From NCBI GenBank assembly GCA_934463455.1, contig CAKSJU010000017.1, positions 1 to 26,830 on the forward strand: DNA of 26,830 nucleotides. The letters run 5' to 3'. Numbering within the stretch: position 1 is the first letter of the stretch; each line of letters starts with the position of its first letter. A program made the translations under genes and the position numbers. Shown one piece after another: positions 1 through 8,800 of this stretch. The notes below the pieces were generated by a model. That model worked only from the letters and a program-made list of their open reading frames with translations. It had not been told where the DNA came from and searched no databases. This stretch comes from an uncultured Clostridia bacterium (GTDB taxonomy: Bacteria > Bacillota > Clostridia > UBA1381).

Positions 1-1025
1 GAAAATCCCGTAAATTCAAGCCATGTAAGTCCTGCATCAATCTGCTCGGGTGTTGCATTTTTAGCAAACATCCAGAGGTTTCCGCCCATTTGCGAATATC
101 TCCCTTTCGGTCCGGCAGGCATTCTTGTAACAAATATATCATTTTTATCCATACCGTACTTTGACGAAAGGCTGCTTGACGGAGGATTGGAGAACATCAT
201 TCCCCCCTGATATGTTCCGAAAAATTTCATATAATCTTCCTGTGCAATAACGCTTTCGTCCGAAAGAGCATTATATTTCCATTTTAAATCCTTGATATAC
301 TGCAGTGCGTCTCTTGCTTCCTGAGTGTCAAATGCCGACTCATATTTTCCGTCCGCGTTTTGCTTTACAAATTCAACTCCGTAGCTCCATGCAATATTTA
401 AGAAGTGCCAGCCGCCGCAATTATTCGTCGTCGGGAACAAAAAGCCCGCTTTACCTGTTTTTTCTTTTATTATTCCCGCAAATTCGGCAAGCTCTTCATA
501 TGTATCCGGAACCTTTACGCTTCCGTCGGCATTTACAAGTCCCGCTTCTTTGAACAGTTTTTTATCTATATAAAGTCCCTGTGCATATGCCTCAATCGGC
601 ACACCGTAAATTTTTCCGTCACTATCCTTGACCAGATCCAAAAGCTTCGGGTTGACGCCGGTATCAAAGCCGTGTTTTTTCATTTGCTCGGTAATGTCTG
701 CCGCATAACCCTGCTTCATAATATTTGTAATTTCGGTAAACCACGTTGAATACATGGTAGGAAGCTGATCCGCCGACGCCTTCATGGTAAATGTCTTGGT
801 GTCAAATTTATATGTATCGGGGATAATATTTATATTCTCATTTTCCTGCATAAATTTATCCTTTAGCTTAGTCTGTGACTCCAAAGCGTCTTTGTTGGTT
901 TCGTCCGGCCAGTTTCCTACCTTTACGTTGATTTTCCCGTCAACATTTTGATTGTTTCCGCAGCCTGCAAGCGATGAGACTGCCGCCGCTGCCAAAAGCA
1001 GCGCAATACCTTTTTTTAATTTCAT
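1..1025 (-). CDS. ABC-type sugar solute-binding lipoprotein SBP1 (partial, 3' end outside window)
   Basis: An open frame runs from an ATG at 1025 leftward through the window edge, so about 341 codons of N-terminal sequence are visible and the C-terminus is missing. The signal peptide ends in a lipobox (LAGC, Cys22), followed by a polar Asn/Gln-rich stretch, so this is a lipid-anchored extracellular protein. The body has the look of family 1 extracellular solute-binding proteins (a polypeptide with the GGWHFLNIAWSYG and MGGNLWMF stretches), which deliver sugars or oligosaccharides to ABC permeases. A GAAGGAG ribosome site lies 8 nt before the ATG. It is paralogous to the solute-binding protein at 20987-22387: both share GGWxFxNIAWxYGxEF and a KDLxWKYN segment. 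It has its own promoter (1109-1137), and so is probably transcribed separately from the long operon upstream. Permeases may follow beyond position 1. The ligand cannot be read from the sequence. Confidence 0.9.
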   Translation of the reverse strand, partial: MKLKKGIALLLAAAAVSSLAGCGNNQNVDGKINVKVGNWPDETNKDALESQTKLKDKFMQENENINIIPDTYKFDTKTFTMKASADQLPTMYSTWFTEITNIMKQGYAADITEQMKKHGFDTGVNPKLLDLVKDSDGKIYGVPIEAYAQGLYIDKKLFKEAGLVNADGSVKVPDTYEELAEFAGIIKEKTGKAGFLFPTTNNCGGWHFLNIAWSYGVEFVKQNADGKYESAFDTQEARDALQYIKDLKWKYNALSDESVIAQEDYMKFFGTYQGGMMFSNPPSSSLSSKYGMDKNDIFVTRMPAGPKGRYSQMGGNLWMFAKNATPEQIDAGLTWLEFTGF

Positions 1026-1055
1026 AACAACTTCTCCTTCTTTATTATATAATTG

Positions 1056-1073
1056 ATTTTACAATTAGCTATA
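1056..1073. promoter_or_regulatory. operator-like element in SBP1 leader
   Basis: The + strand reads ATTTTACAATTAGCTATA. It matches 17 of 18 bases at 22620-22637 in the leader of the AraC-type regulator. Here it lies about 30-46 nt downstream of the predicted SBP1 start of transcription, in the opposite orientation relative to transcription compared with the regulator copy. That argues for a DNA-binding site rather than an RNA element. It sits within a short imperfect palindrome (AATTG...CAATT at 1051-1066). The binding protein is unknown; the neighbouring AraC-type regulator is a candidate by inference. Confidence 0.45.
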
Positions 1074-1108
1074 GGTTTTGGATATTAAAAAAATCCATTT
1101 CCATTTTT

Positions 1109-1137
1109 ATTGTAGCACACTTTTTATATTTAGTCAA
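1109..1137 (-). promoter_or_regulatory. sigma-A-type promoter of SBP1
   Basis: On the minus strand there is a -35 box TTGACT (1132-1137), a 17-bp spacer and a -10 box TACAAT (1109-1114). This predicts a start of transcription near 1102 and a leader of about 77 nt before the ATG at 1025. The boxes differ from consensus at one position each. Just upstream is CATTTTTCG (1148-1156 on +), which recurs upstream of the SBP2 promoter at 22464-22472. Confidence 0.7.
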
Positions 1138-1151
1138 TATTAGCTTGCATT

Positions 1152-1199
1152 TTTCGGTAAAATACACAATAAAATTAACGATTTTTATTTTCACCGAAA
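1152..1199 (-). terminator. candidate stem-loop at the 3' end of the long operon
   Basis: Arms 1152-1163 (TTTCGGTAAAAT) and 1187-1199 (ATTTTCACCGAAA) pair with one bulged base around a 23-nt loop. The hairpin starts 12 nt after the stop codon of the gene at 1212-4115 and ends before the SBP1 promoter, which is where an operon terminator would be. No U-run follows the stem on the minus strand, so it is not a standard intrinsic terminator and could instead protect the transcript end. Confidence 0.35.
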
Positions 1200-1211
1200 C
1201 CTATATTTTTA

Positions 1212-4115
1212 TTATTCATAGATTACTATTGTATTCAATTGCAATGCTTCCGTAAAAAGATATGTATAAGCCTTGATATTTGACGAATACAAATATTCGT
1301 TAATGCTTTCCTTATCTATAACCTCAAGCTTATTTCTTGCCGAGTTATATTTCAGCACCGCTTTATTACCTATATTTACAATAACTTTACCGTGCTTCGG
1401 GACGGTGCGTTCCGAAGAAGCTTTTAATCCCATTGAAATTGACGGGTCAATATTATAAAAGCTTATATATCCGTCATTATAATCGGTAATAACGCCCAGC
1501 ATAACCGTATCGGTTGCCGCTCCTCTTGTTCCCATAAAGGTTCCGTCCGATTGAATAACTCCGTGCGGTCTTATCATATCTTTTGTACCCGAATTTATTT
1601 TTCTTTCAAGGAAGCTTGTGCTGTAGTATCTTCTGATTTTGCTCACGCTTCCTCCGGAGGTTTTTATTCTGATTACATCTCCCGGTTTCAAAGAATATTG
1701 TGAATCGTTTATGCTTATATTTTCTATGTTAAATTGTATATGCGCTCCGGCATCAACCGGGTTTGCAACATCCTCAAAGGTCGTCAATGCGCTTGAAATT
1801 TTATATTCGGTTGTATTGGCGTTGCCTCGATTATATCCGACTATTTTTGTGCAAGGCATATCCTCCTCGTCAAGCGTCCTGTTAATCTCCTTAATTACGA
1901 TGTTTTCCTCCCATTTTTCCGACTCGCCCTCTTTTGTCACAAGTACCTTTGCGATTGCACCGTTATCATAATCAATATCATACGCACCGAAGGTATATGT
2001 CTGGTGCTCCGCAAATCTTCCTATACCGGTTTGAATGCTGTAGAGCTTTTCATTTGAGCGTGCCCCCGAATAACCGATATTCGTATCGAGAGGATCGGGT
2101 ACCGAGAAAATCAAGGTATTATTATCAACCCGAAGAGAGGTGTCAAAATTATTGTAATCGAATATTGACCCCGCAAGACAAACAAACTGCCTCGGATTCC
2201 AAAAGAATTGATAATCCGCATATTTGCCGTCAAGAGAAAGAGTTTCGTCCGATTTTTCATTTCCGGATACATTAACCTGTGCAGTATCTATATCGGATAT
2301 TCGGTCTCCTCTCATTTTATATCTTATCAGCTGCGGCTCTACTCCAAGCTCATCCTCCTCGGTATTTCCGGCTATCACCTTAAACAGCTTTACGGTATCC
2401 GCTTTTTTCATTGTAATACCGTCGGTTTTCACTTTATCTCTGAGCAAAAATTTTTCGGCTTTTCCCTCGGTTGTAAAAATCTTAATGGTACACTCCTCGG
2501 TTGTTTCATCCTCAAAAAGATTCATCAAATATCCGTATTTCCACTCTCCCGCAGCAAGCTTATCAGTCTCTAAATACGCTATCTTCCCGCGGTAATCAAA
2601 ATAAGCCTTTACATTCATTTTGACAGCAGGAGAAATATCCGTGTTTTTTTCAAAGTCGCTGCCGAGACGGTATTCATTTTCATTTATCCGAATACATTCT
2701 TCTCCCGATGAATTTGTGTATATTGAATTAATTTGTCCGCTTACCGCGCTTGTTTCCACATTTACATAAATAATTTCGGAATCGGCGCTTGCTCCTATCG
2801 ATACGATATTATTTTCTTTTATATCCGAAAGCTTTACTTCCGCGCCGGTTACACTTCTTATAAAGACATGCGAGTAATCATCAAGCGCTATTGTTGTATA
2901 ATCGTACAAATACTCATCCAATGTACTTTTTACGGGGTCATCCTTATCATAATCCGGATTTAATGTTTTCTGCGGTTTCATTATCAGTTTTTTATCCGAA
3001 ACCGATTTAATAACATAAGTCTTGTAGCTGTATATCTTTACAACGGAGTATTCCGAATCTCCGGAGTATCTCAAAAGCTCAACCGAGCCGTCTTTGATAT
3101 TGCTTATTATATCCTCCGAATAAGATGCTATCGTTGTTCCGTTATAAATTACGACAGGATTTTTTACCAGCGACGCCTTTTTGTTTTTCTCGCTGTCTTT
3201 TAATGTATAGTTTATTTTGTTATCGGTAAAGCTGTTTATATTTTCTGCCGAAATTACCAGCTCTTCGGTATTATCATTGACAAATGCGACAATTTCATTA
3301 TCCGAGCCGGTTTTTTTATAATATATATCAGCCTTATAGCCTATATAATCCGAAATATATTTATTTTCCTCGCTGAGAAGAAATTTTTCTCCGTTTACCG
3401 ATATAAAATCTTCTCCCATTCCGGAGGCATTCCCGTTCAAATATGTAAGATAATTTCCGTCGATTACCCCGTTTGTCTTTTTAATCTTAAATCTTTTTTC
3501 AAGATAATCCAAATCATTGTTTACTTCATATTGACCCGCCTGTGAAAAAGATGTTTCCAAAACATTTTTTTCGAGTGCATTATAAAACAGATTTACCGCT
3601 GTTCCGATCGTTGCCGCTTCATCCAAAGAGCCTGCATATTCGGTCAGCTTAAGCTCGGAAGCAACAGATAAATAACCGTTTTGTTCATCCTCCGCAAACG
3701 CCTGCGGTGTGTAGCCGAGAGCAGCAATTACACACTGCAGCATTTCACGATTGGTAATATAATTCTCCGGTTTATATTTTCCGTCGTCATATCCTCTTAA
3801 AAATCCCGTCTCGGTCAGAATATTGATATAAGAAAGATATCCGTTGTCAAGCGACACATCATAATAATAGCTTTTTCCCGGTTTTTCAGCCGCGTCTGTA
3901 CTTTGGTTGACAAAAGAAGCAAAAACTTTCGCAAAACAATCCCTTTTTATTTTCGTATCCGAGGTTGTGCCCTCGTCTGCCGGAAAAGCACCCAATTTTA
4001 TAAGCAGTGATATTTGTTCCGAAAAATCCGCTTCGGATTTTGCATACGCACCGGCGTTAATCATTCCGATGAGAATTACTATTATCATCCCCAATGAAAT
4101 TAATTTATTTTTCAT
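1212..4115 (-). CDS. 967-residue secreted SLH-domain protein with large unknown body
   Basis: The N-terminus is a signal peptide (hydrophobic IIVILIGMINAGAYA, cleavage near residue 25). Residues about 30-185 form divergent SLH repeats. The clearest runs from YYYDVS near residue 83 through GFLRGYDDGKYKPENYITNREM. The equivalents of the usual TRAE motif are IKRD and ITNRE, so binding to secondary cell wall polymer is likely but not certain. The remaining 780 residues are beta-rich with alternating short charged strands, and I recognise no enzyme motif. The architecture matches SLH proteins of Clostridia that form surface layers or stalks. The start ATG has an AGAAAGGAG ribosome site. It begins 17 nt after the stop of the gene at 4133-5839 and is the last gene of the presumed operon. 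It is probably a structural or anchoring surface protein; its role in glycan use is inferred only from its neighbours. Confidence 0.85.
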   Translation of the reverse strand: MKNKLISLGMIIVILIGMINAGAYAKSEADFSEQISLLIKLGAFPADEGTTSDTKIKRDCFAKVFASFVNQSTDAAEKPGKSYYYDVSLDNGYLSYINILTETGFLRGYDDGKYKPENYITNREMLQCVIAALGYTPQAFAEDEQNGYLSVASELKLTEYAGSLDEAATIGTAVNLFYNALEKNVLETSFSQAGQYEVNNDLDYLEKRFKIKKTNGVIDGNYLTYLNGNASGMGEDFISVNGEKFLLSEENKYISDYIGYKADIYYKKTGSDNEIVAFVNDNTEELVISAENINSFTDNKINYTLKDSEKNKKASLVKNPVVIYNGTTIASYSEDIISNIKDGSVELLRYSGDSEYSVVKIYSYKTYVIKSVSDKKLIMKPQKTLNPDYDKDDPVKSTLDEYLYDYTTIALDDYSHVFIRSVTGAEVKLSDIKENNIVSIGASADSEIIYVNVETSAVSGQINSIYTNSSGEECIRINENEYRLGSDFEKNTDISPAVKMNVKAYFDYRGKIAYLETDKLAAGEWKYGYLMNLFEDETTEECTIKIFTTEGKAEKFLLRDKVKTDGITMKKADTVKLFKVIAGNTEEDELGVEPQLIRYKMRGDRISDIDTAQVNVSGNEKSDETLSLDGKYADYQFFWNPRQFVCLAGSIFDYNNFDTSLRVDNNTLIFSVPDPLDTNIGYSGARSNEKLYSIQTGIGRFAEHQTYTFGAYDIDYDNGAIAKVLVTKEGESEKWEENIVIKEINRTLDEEDMPCTKIVGYNRGNANTTEYKISSALTTFEDVANPVDAGAHIQFNIENISINDSQYSLKPGDVIRIKTSGGSVSKIRRYYSTSFLERKINSGTKDMIRPHGVIQSDGTFMGTRGAATDTVMLGVITDYNDGYISFYNIDPSISMGLKASSERTVPKHGKVIVNIGNKAVLKYNSARNKLEVIDKESINEYLYSSNIKAYTYLFTEALQLNTIVIYE

Positions 4116-4132
4116 TATTGCAGTCTCCTTTC

Positions 4133-5839
4133 TTACATCAGTTCAAGTACACGCTGTACTATTACCGCCGTTTCGGCTCTTGTTGCATTTGATTTCGGTC
4201 TGAAAGCTCCGTTTCCGTCACCGGATATTATTTTCAGAGCGTTCATTATTCCAACCCCCTCGGACGCATACTTCGAAATTTCATTTTCGTCCGAGAAAAC
4301 ACCCGAAGAAGGTTTAATATCGCTTATTATATTTTTATTTATCAAAACTCTCAACAAAATAGCCGCAATATCCTGACGCTTTATATCCTCATCCGGATGA
4401 AAATTTCCGTTTTCATCACCCGAAATCACATTTGCCGCCTGCGATTTCATTATATATTCATACGACCATCTGTCCGGCAAAACATCATTAAAATTAATTG
4501 TATTTCCGGCATTGTTAAAATCAAATGCCTTGCACAATATGACAGCAAATTCTTCTCTTGTAATATTATCGCCCGGTGCAAACATTCCCGGCTCTCTGCC
4601 TGAAATTATACCTTTTTTAAATAAATTTACAATACTTTCCTCTGCCCATTTGCAGTTTTCCAAATCACCGAATACTGCTTCTTCGGCAGGCTTTTTTACA
4701 TCGTCCGACGGAATAGTCGAAGGAGTAATAACCCCGCCGGAGTTATTTTTCCTGCCGCCGGACGAGCCGCCCGAAGTCCCTCCCGACGAGCCTCCTCCGG
4801 TGGTACCGCCGCCGCTTTGCGAGCCGCTGTTTTTTATTATTTCGTTAAGTGCCGAAATTGCCGCTTCCAGGGTAGGCTGTTCCGCCAAAGCCACATACCT
4901 GCTTCCGATAAGATTTTTGTCCCCCGCAGAATAACTTGCAACATCCAAGCCCAGTGCCGAAAGTTCTGCCGAAAAATCATTTATAACAGTGCTGATATGT
5001 CCGTAGCCCATCAGCTTATTATGATTCAAGGCATTCAGAATTATATGCTTTTCCATATTATTCTTTATTTCCGATAAATTTTTGTACCCGGGATTTATTA
5101 TTTTGCCGATACAATTTACCTTGCCCTCATCACTTAAATTCTCGTTGTAATAATTAAGATATTTTGCATCCGGGTTTATATAATCCATATACAAAAATTC
5201 GTTATCTTGCAAAAGTCCGCTTGTTCCTTCGCAAAATGCGGCCGTAACACACGCGTTTTCAAAAAGCTTTGCGATATTATCACGCGATGCGTTGGTATCT
5301 TTCACCTGTTCCATAACCAATGCGCCTATTTTTTCCTTATCCTGCACTGCATTGTAGAGCAAAAAATCCTGCAAATTGAAATATTTTTGAATACGCTCGG
5401 CAAGATTTTGCGGAACGCTTACGTTCTTCGCTGCATTAATTTCCGACAAAAATGCGTCCTTTTCGCTTTTTGTATAATACTCGTACTCTCCCTCGATTTT
5501 TTCACCTGTTTGAGATATAAACAGATATTTGTATAAATGATTTTCCGTATTTAACGATTGCATTTTAACCTTTACAGAATCATTATTTTTATTAAAATCA
5601 AATACCAATGTCTGATAAATTACATCTTTTGCGCTTGAATCCGCTTTCAAATCATCGGCGCTTTTTCCCGGCTTGAATAAATAAAATGCAAGCTGTTTAT
5701 CCGTAAACGACTCATTATTTATTTTCAGCGTAACAATATCAGTGTCACTGTCAGAGGAAAAGGTTACCCCTTGTGCCGCATATACCGATGTTGTAAAAAG
5801 TGTGCCGACAGCAACTACAACGCTCAAAAATTTCTTCAT
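4133..5839 (-). CDS. secreted protein with C-terminal SLH triplet and Gly/Ser linker
   Basis: I chose the ATG at 5839, giving 568 residues. It puts a clean signal peptide (MKKFLSVVVAVGTLFTTSVYA) at the very N-terminus and has GAAAGG nine nt upstream. Upstream in-frame ATGs at 5860 and 5848 lack a spaced ribosome site; the one at 5860 would make an ATGA overlap with the preceding gene. Residues about 22-335 are a region I do not recognise, mostly helical after residue 120. A flexible Gly/Ser linker spans about residues 338-368. Three SLH repeats fill about 385-568, with ITREE, IKRQD and ATRAE motifs and GxxxGxFxP-type turns. The protein should be displayed on the wall through SLH binding to secondary cell wall polymer, with the N-terminal domain projecting on the linker. 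Its gap to the preceding stop is 17 nt, the same as to the next gene, supporting cotranscription. The function of the displayed domain is unknown. Confidence 0.88.
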   Translation of the reverse strand: MKKFLSVVVAVGTLFTTSVYAAQGVTFSSDSDTDIVTLKINNESFTDKQLAFYLFKPGKSADDLKADSSAKDVIYQTLVFDFNKNNDSVKVKMQSLNTENHLYKYLFISQTGEKIEGEYEYYTKSEKDAFLSEINAAKNVSVPQNLAERIQKYFNLQDFLLYNAVQDKEKIGALVMEQVKDTNASRDNIAKLFENACVTAAFCEGTSGLLQDNEFLYMDYINPDAKYLNYYNENLSDEGKVNCIGKIINPGYKNLSEIKNNMEKHIILNALNHNKLMGYGHISTVINDFSAELSALGLDVASYSAGDKNLIGSRYVALAEQPTLEAAISALNEIIKNSGSQSGGGTTGGGSSGGTSGGSSGGRKNNSGGVITPSTIPSDDVKKPAEEAVFGDLENCKWAEESIVNLFKKGIISGREPGMFAPGDNITREEFAVILCKAFDFNNAGNTINFNDVLPDRWSYEYIMKSQAANVISGDENGNFHPDEDIKRQDIAAILLRVLINKNIISDIKPSSGVFSDENEISKYASEGVGIMNALKIISGDGNGAFRPKSNATRAETAVIVQRVLELM

Positions 5840-5856
5840 TATGTTCATCCTTTCTG

Positions 5857-8800
5857 TCATTTTACTTTTGCCGCAGCAGTCAGAAAAGCAACCGCTTCAG
5901 CCCGTGTCAGCGGTGATTTCGGATTAAGCTTTCCGCTGCCGTCTCCCCTGACAATACCGAGACCGTATAAATTCATAACATTTTTAAGTGCCCATTCGCT
6001 TACATCGCCGCTATCGGAAAATCCTGCAATAGCCTTTATATGTTCCGATTTATCTCCGTTTTTGCTTAAATAAGCATCGATTACCGAGCATACCTCTTCA
6101 CGTTCTATCGGTTTATCGGGATACAAATATGCCTGGGCTATATTTTCGCTGATAATTCCCGCTTGCTTTGCGCTGTATGCGCTCATTGCATACCACTGTG
6201 TCCGGTCTACATCAAAATAGGATTTCGGAGCTTTTATTTCTTCATCCTCAACCGAGAACATCGAAACATTTTGTTCCGACTCGTTTATTCCCGCAAAATT
6301 GGTAAACATTGTAATAAATTCGGCTCTTGTCATCTGTCTGTCGGGGTCAAACTTATTATCTCCGACTCCGCTCACATACCCTTTTTGAGCAAAATCCGTT
6401 ATCATTTGCTCTCCCCAGTGTCCGGCAATGTCCGAAAAGGTCTCCTTGTCGTTTTCGGAGGTCTGTTTCATTCCTGTTGGAATAGGGCAGGTTTTAAGCA
6501 TATCGTCTGTTTTTTCTTTCGACGTGAGTACATATGTCGGATAAAGACTCGGAGCTTTATCTGCCGCCGTACCGGGGACATACTCGATAAGTCTTTCTCT
6601 CGCCGTAAAGTCTGCGTCGTTCACCGCAATATTATATCCAAACTCCGAGCCCTCTTTAAGCTTAAGTGGCGTAAGCGCCGACTGCGGAAGCTTTATCAGA
6701 TATCTCGAAAGCTTTGTCGTATTGTCACGTATCATTTTGCTGTAATCACTCGGCTCGTCTCCGGCGGTATGCCCTGCCGCATACCACGAATAGGCTACAT
6801 TTCCCTGCGTATCGGTATATGCAAAGCCGTATTCGTAATCCTCCGTCTGATATTTTGTATCATCTTTACTGTTCGACGGGTCTATCGATACCTGCACACA
6901 ATCTCCGTCCCAGATAAGAGCACCGCTTTTTCCGTTCATATGTGCATTATCGAATACATCAACCAAAAGATACAAATATTTTTCATCCCATTTTGTCAGA
7001 ACTCTCGCCGCAACATCCGATTGCTGCCAGTCTTCATAGCTTGTAACATCCTTCGGCAATCCGAGATATATCGGATATGAATCGCTCCAATCGGAAATAT
7101 TTCCGTCAAAATTCGAAACCGAATATTCGCTCTCCGCTTTCACAATCTGCGTAAACGTAAGAGGAAGCTTATTTTTGAAAATAACCTTTCCGGTCATATT
7201 TTCCACCGACACGTCAAATGCGTAAAAGTGAAATTCCGATGCTGTCTTTTTGTTGACGCCGAAGCTTACCTTTTTACTTCCGTTTCCGTCAAGCGTAATC
7301 TTCTGCGTTTTTGACGAAAGCTCCCAGCCCTCGGGGGCTTCGATATTTACCTTCAGGCTGAGGGTCTCATTTGTAAGATTTTTCAAATCCACGGCAACGG
7401 AATTTATTCCGTCAAAATTCGTTTCCACCAAGCTCATCTGAGCTCTTATACTTTCCTTGACTTTAATCGGTGCTTTTGATTCTTTTAAAATATTGCCGTC
7501 CGAATTAAATCTGATTTTATAATCGCCCTCTTCAACGGCTTCAACAATTGTATTAATCTCTATCTTATCATTTGCTCCGGCTTCAACGGTTATTTTTTCG
7601 CTGCTGCCGATTACTTTTCCGGACGGCGACACTATTTCTATCGCACCCGTTATCGTTTTCGGCGAATAATTGTAAAATGAAATATTGAATACTTTAGGTA
7701 TATTCGTTTCAATTTCCGCTTCACTTGAGGGAATTTGGAGCAAAATATCATTATATTCCTTTGTTTCCGCGTCTGCCGCTTCAACAGCCCAATCGGCAAT
7801 ATATCCGGCAGTTTCATCCCACGCTTTTAATATACCGCTCTTCATACGGCTTTTATCCTTTGAAGAATACACCTGCTTAACATCGTCTTCAAGCTCTTCT
7901 GCAAACTTCAAAACCGCCTCCGAATAAGAAAGCGTTCCGTCATCGGCTTTTTTAACCAATTCCGTCCTTGCATTTTTAACCTTTTGTTCATTTACCGGAA
8001 TATAACCTGTCTCCGAATTTATCGAGGCAAGATACATATTCATTATCGGTCTGCCGCTTAAGTAAATCATAAATAAAACAGAAGTAAGGTTTTTTATATC
8101 GCTGCCCAATTCTCCCGCTTTATACATTTCAATTGCTTCGGTGCCGATATTCATATGATTTTTAAGATAATCTGCCGCTTCCTCCGCGGAAGGCATTTTT
8201 TCAAGCTTTAAGCTTTCGTTTTCCTCTTCAAGCATATTTACGATTTTTTTGTATCCGTCATATGCTTCCAAATCCGAAAGCTGTTTTTTCGAATTATCAA
8301 TACTGCTTTTTATATTAAATTGAAAATTTTCGGCTATCAAATCGGTTGAAAGACCTTCTATGTAAACAGGTGATTCTCCCAGCTCGATTATATTTCCTTT
8401 TTTAATGAAATTTCCGTATATGTCATAAGCTTCGACAGGTGTTCCGAAATCGAAGCTGTCCGCAGCATTTTGCGCACCCGCTTTGTTCCATGCGACAACC
8501 TCAAGCTTTTGGTCTTTTAAATACATATGTGCCGTCATGCTGTTTTCAAGCTTCATTTCGCCGAGATAAATCCCTCCCGCCGTCCTTTGGTTAAATTCCT
8601 TAACGGAGGTCACCGCAGGCTTGGGAGTACCGTCATATCTGACCATACCGAAATTGTCCTCATTATATGTTTTGTTTGTTCCCGGGTCATTCATTCTGTA
8701 CATTTGAGATACCTTAACACCGTTTTTCTCAAGAAGAACATATCCTTTTACAAATTCAATTGCCTGCTGTTCCTCGCTGATACCGGTACCGCCTATATGA

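Noticed and set aside
4735..4828. Short GC-rich repeat that could be a mobile repeat or CRISPR-like array
   Set aside because: It is in frame within the SLH protein gene and encodes the Gly/Ser linker.
4512..4934. 140-codon + strand open frame with a Pro-rich stretch
   Set aside because: The Pro-rich stretch is just the complement of the Gly/Ser linker codons of the SLH protein on the other strand.
5840..5860. ATG at 5860 as start of the 568-residue SLH protein (ATGA overlap with the previous stop)
   Set aside because: Translational coupling is possible, but the ribosome site GAAAGG is placed for the ATG at 5839, and only that start gives a normal signal peptide.
6163..7080. 305-codon open frame on the + strand
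   Set aside because: It lies wholly antisense to the CBM9-like and SLH part of the 1345-residue gene, is rich in Cys, His and Arg in a way typical of reverse-frame shadows, and has no ribosome site or domain.
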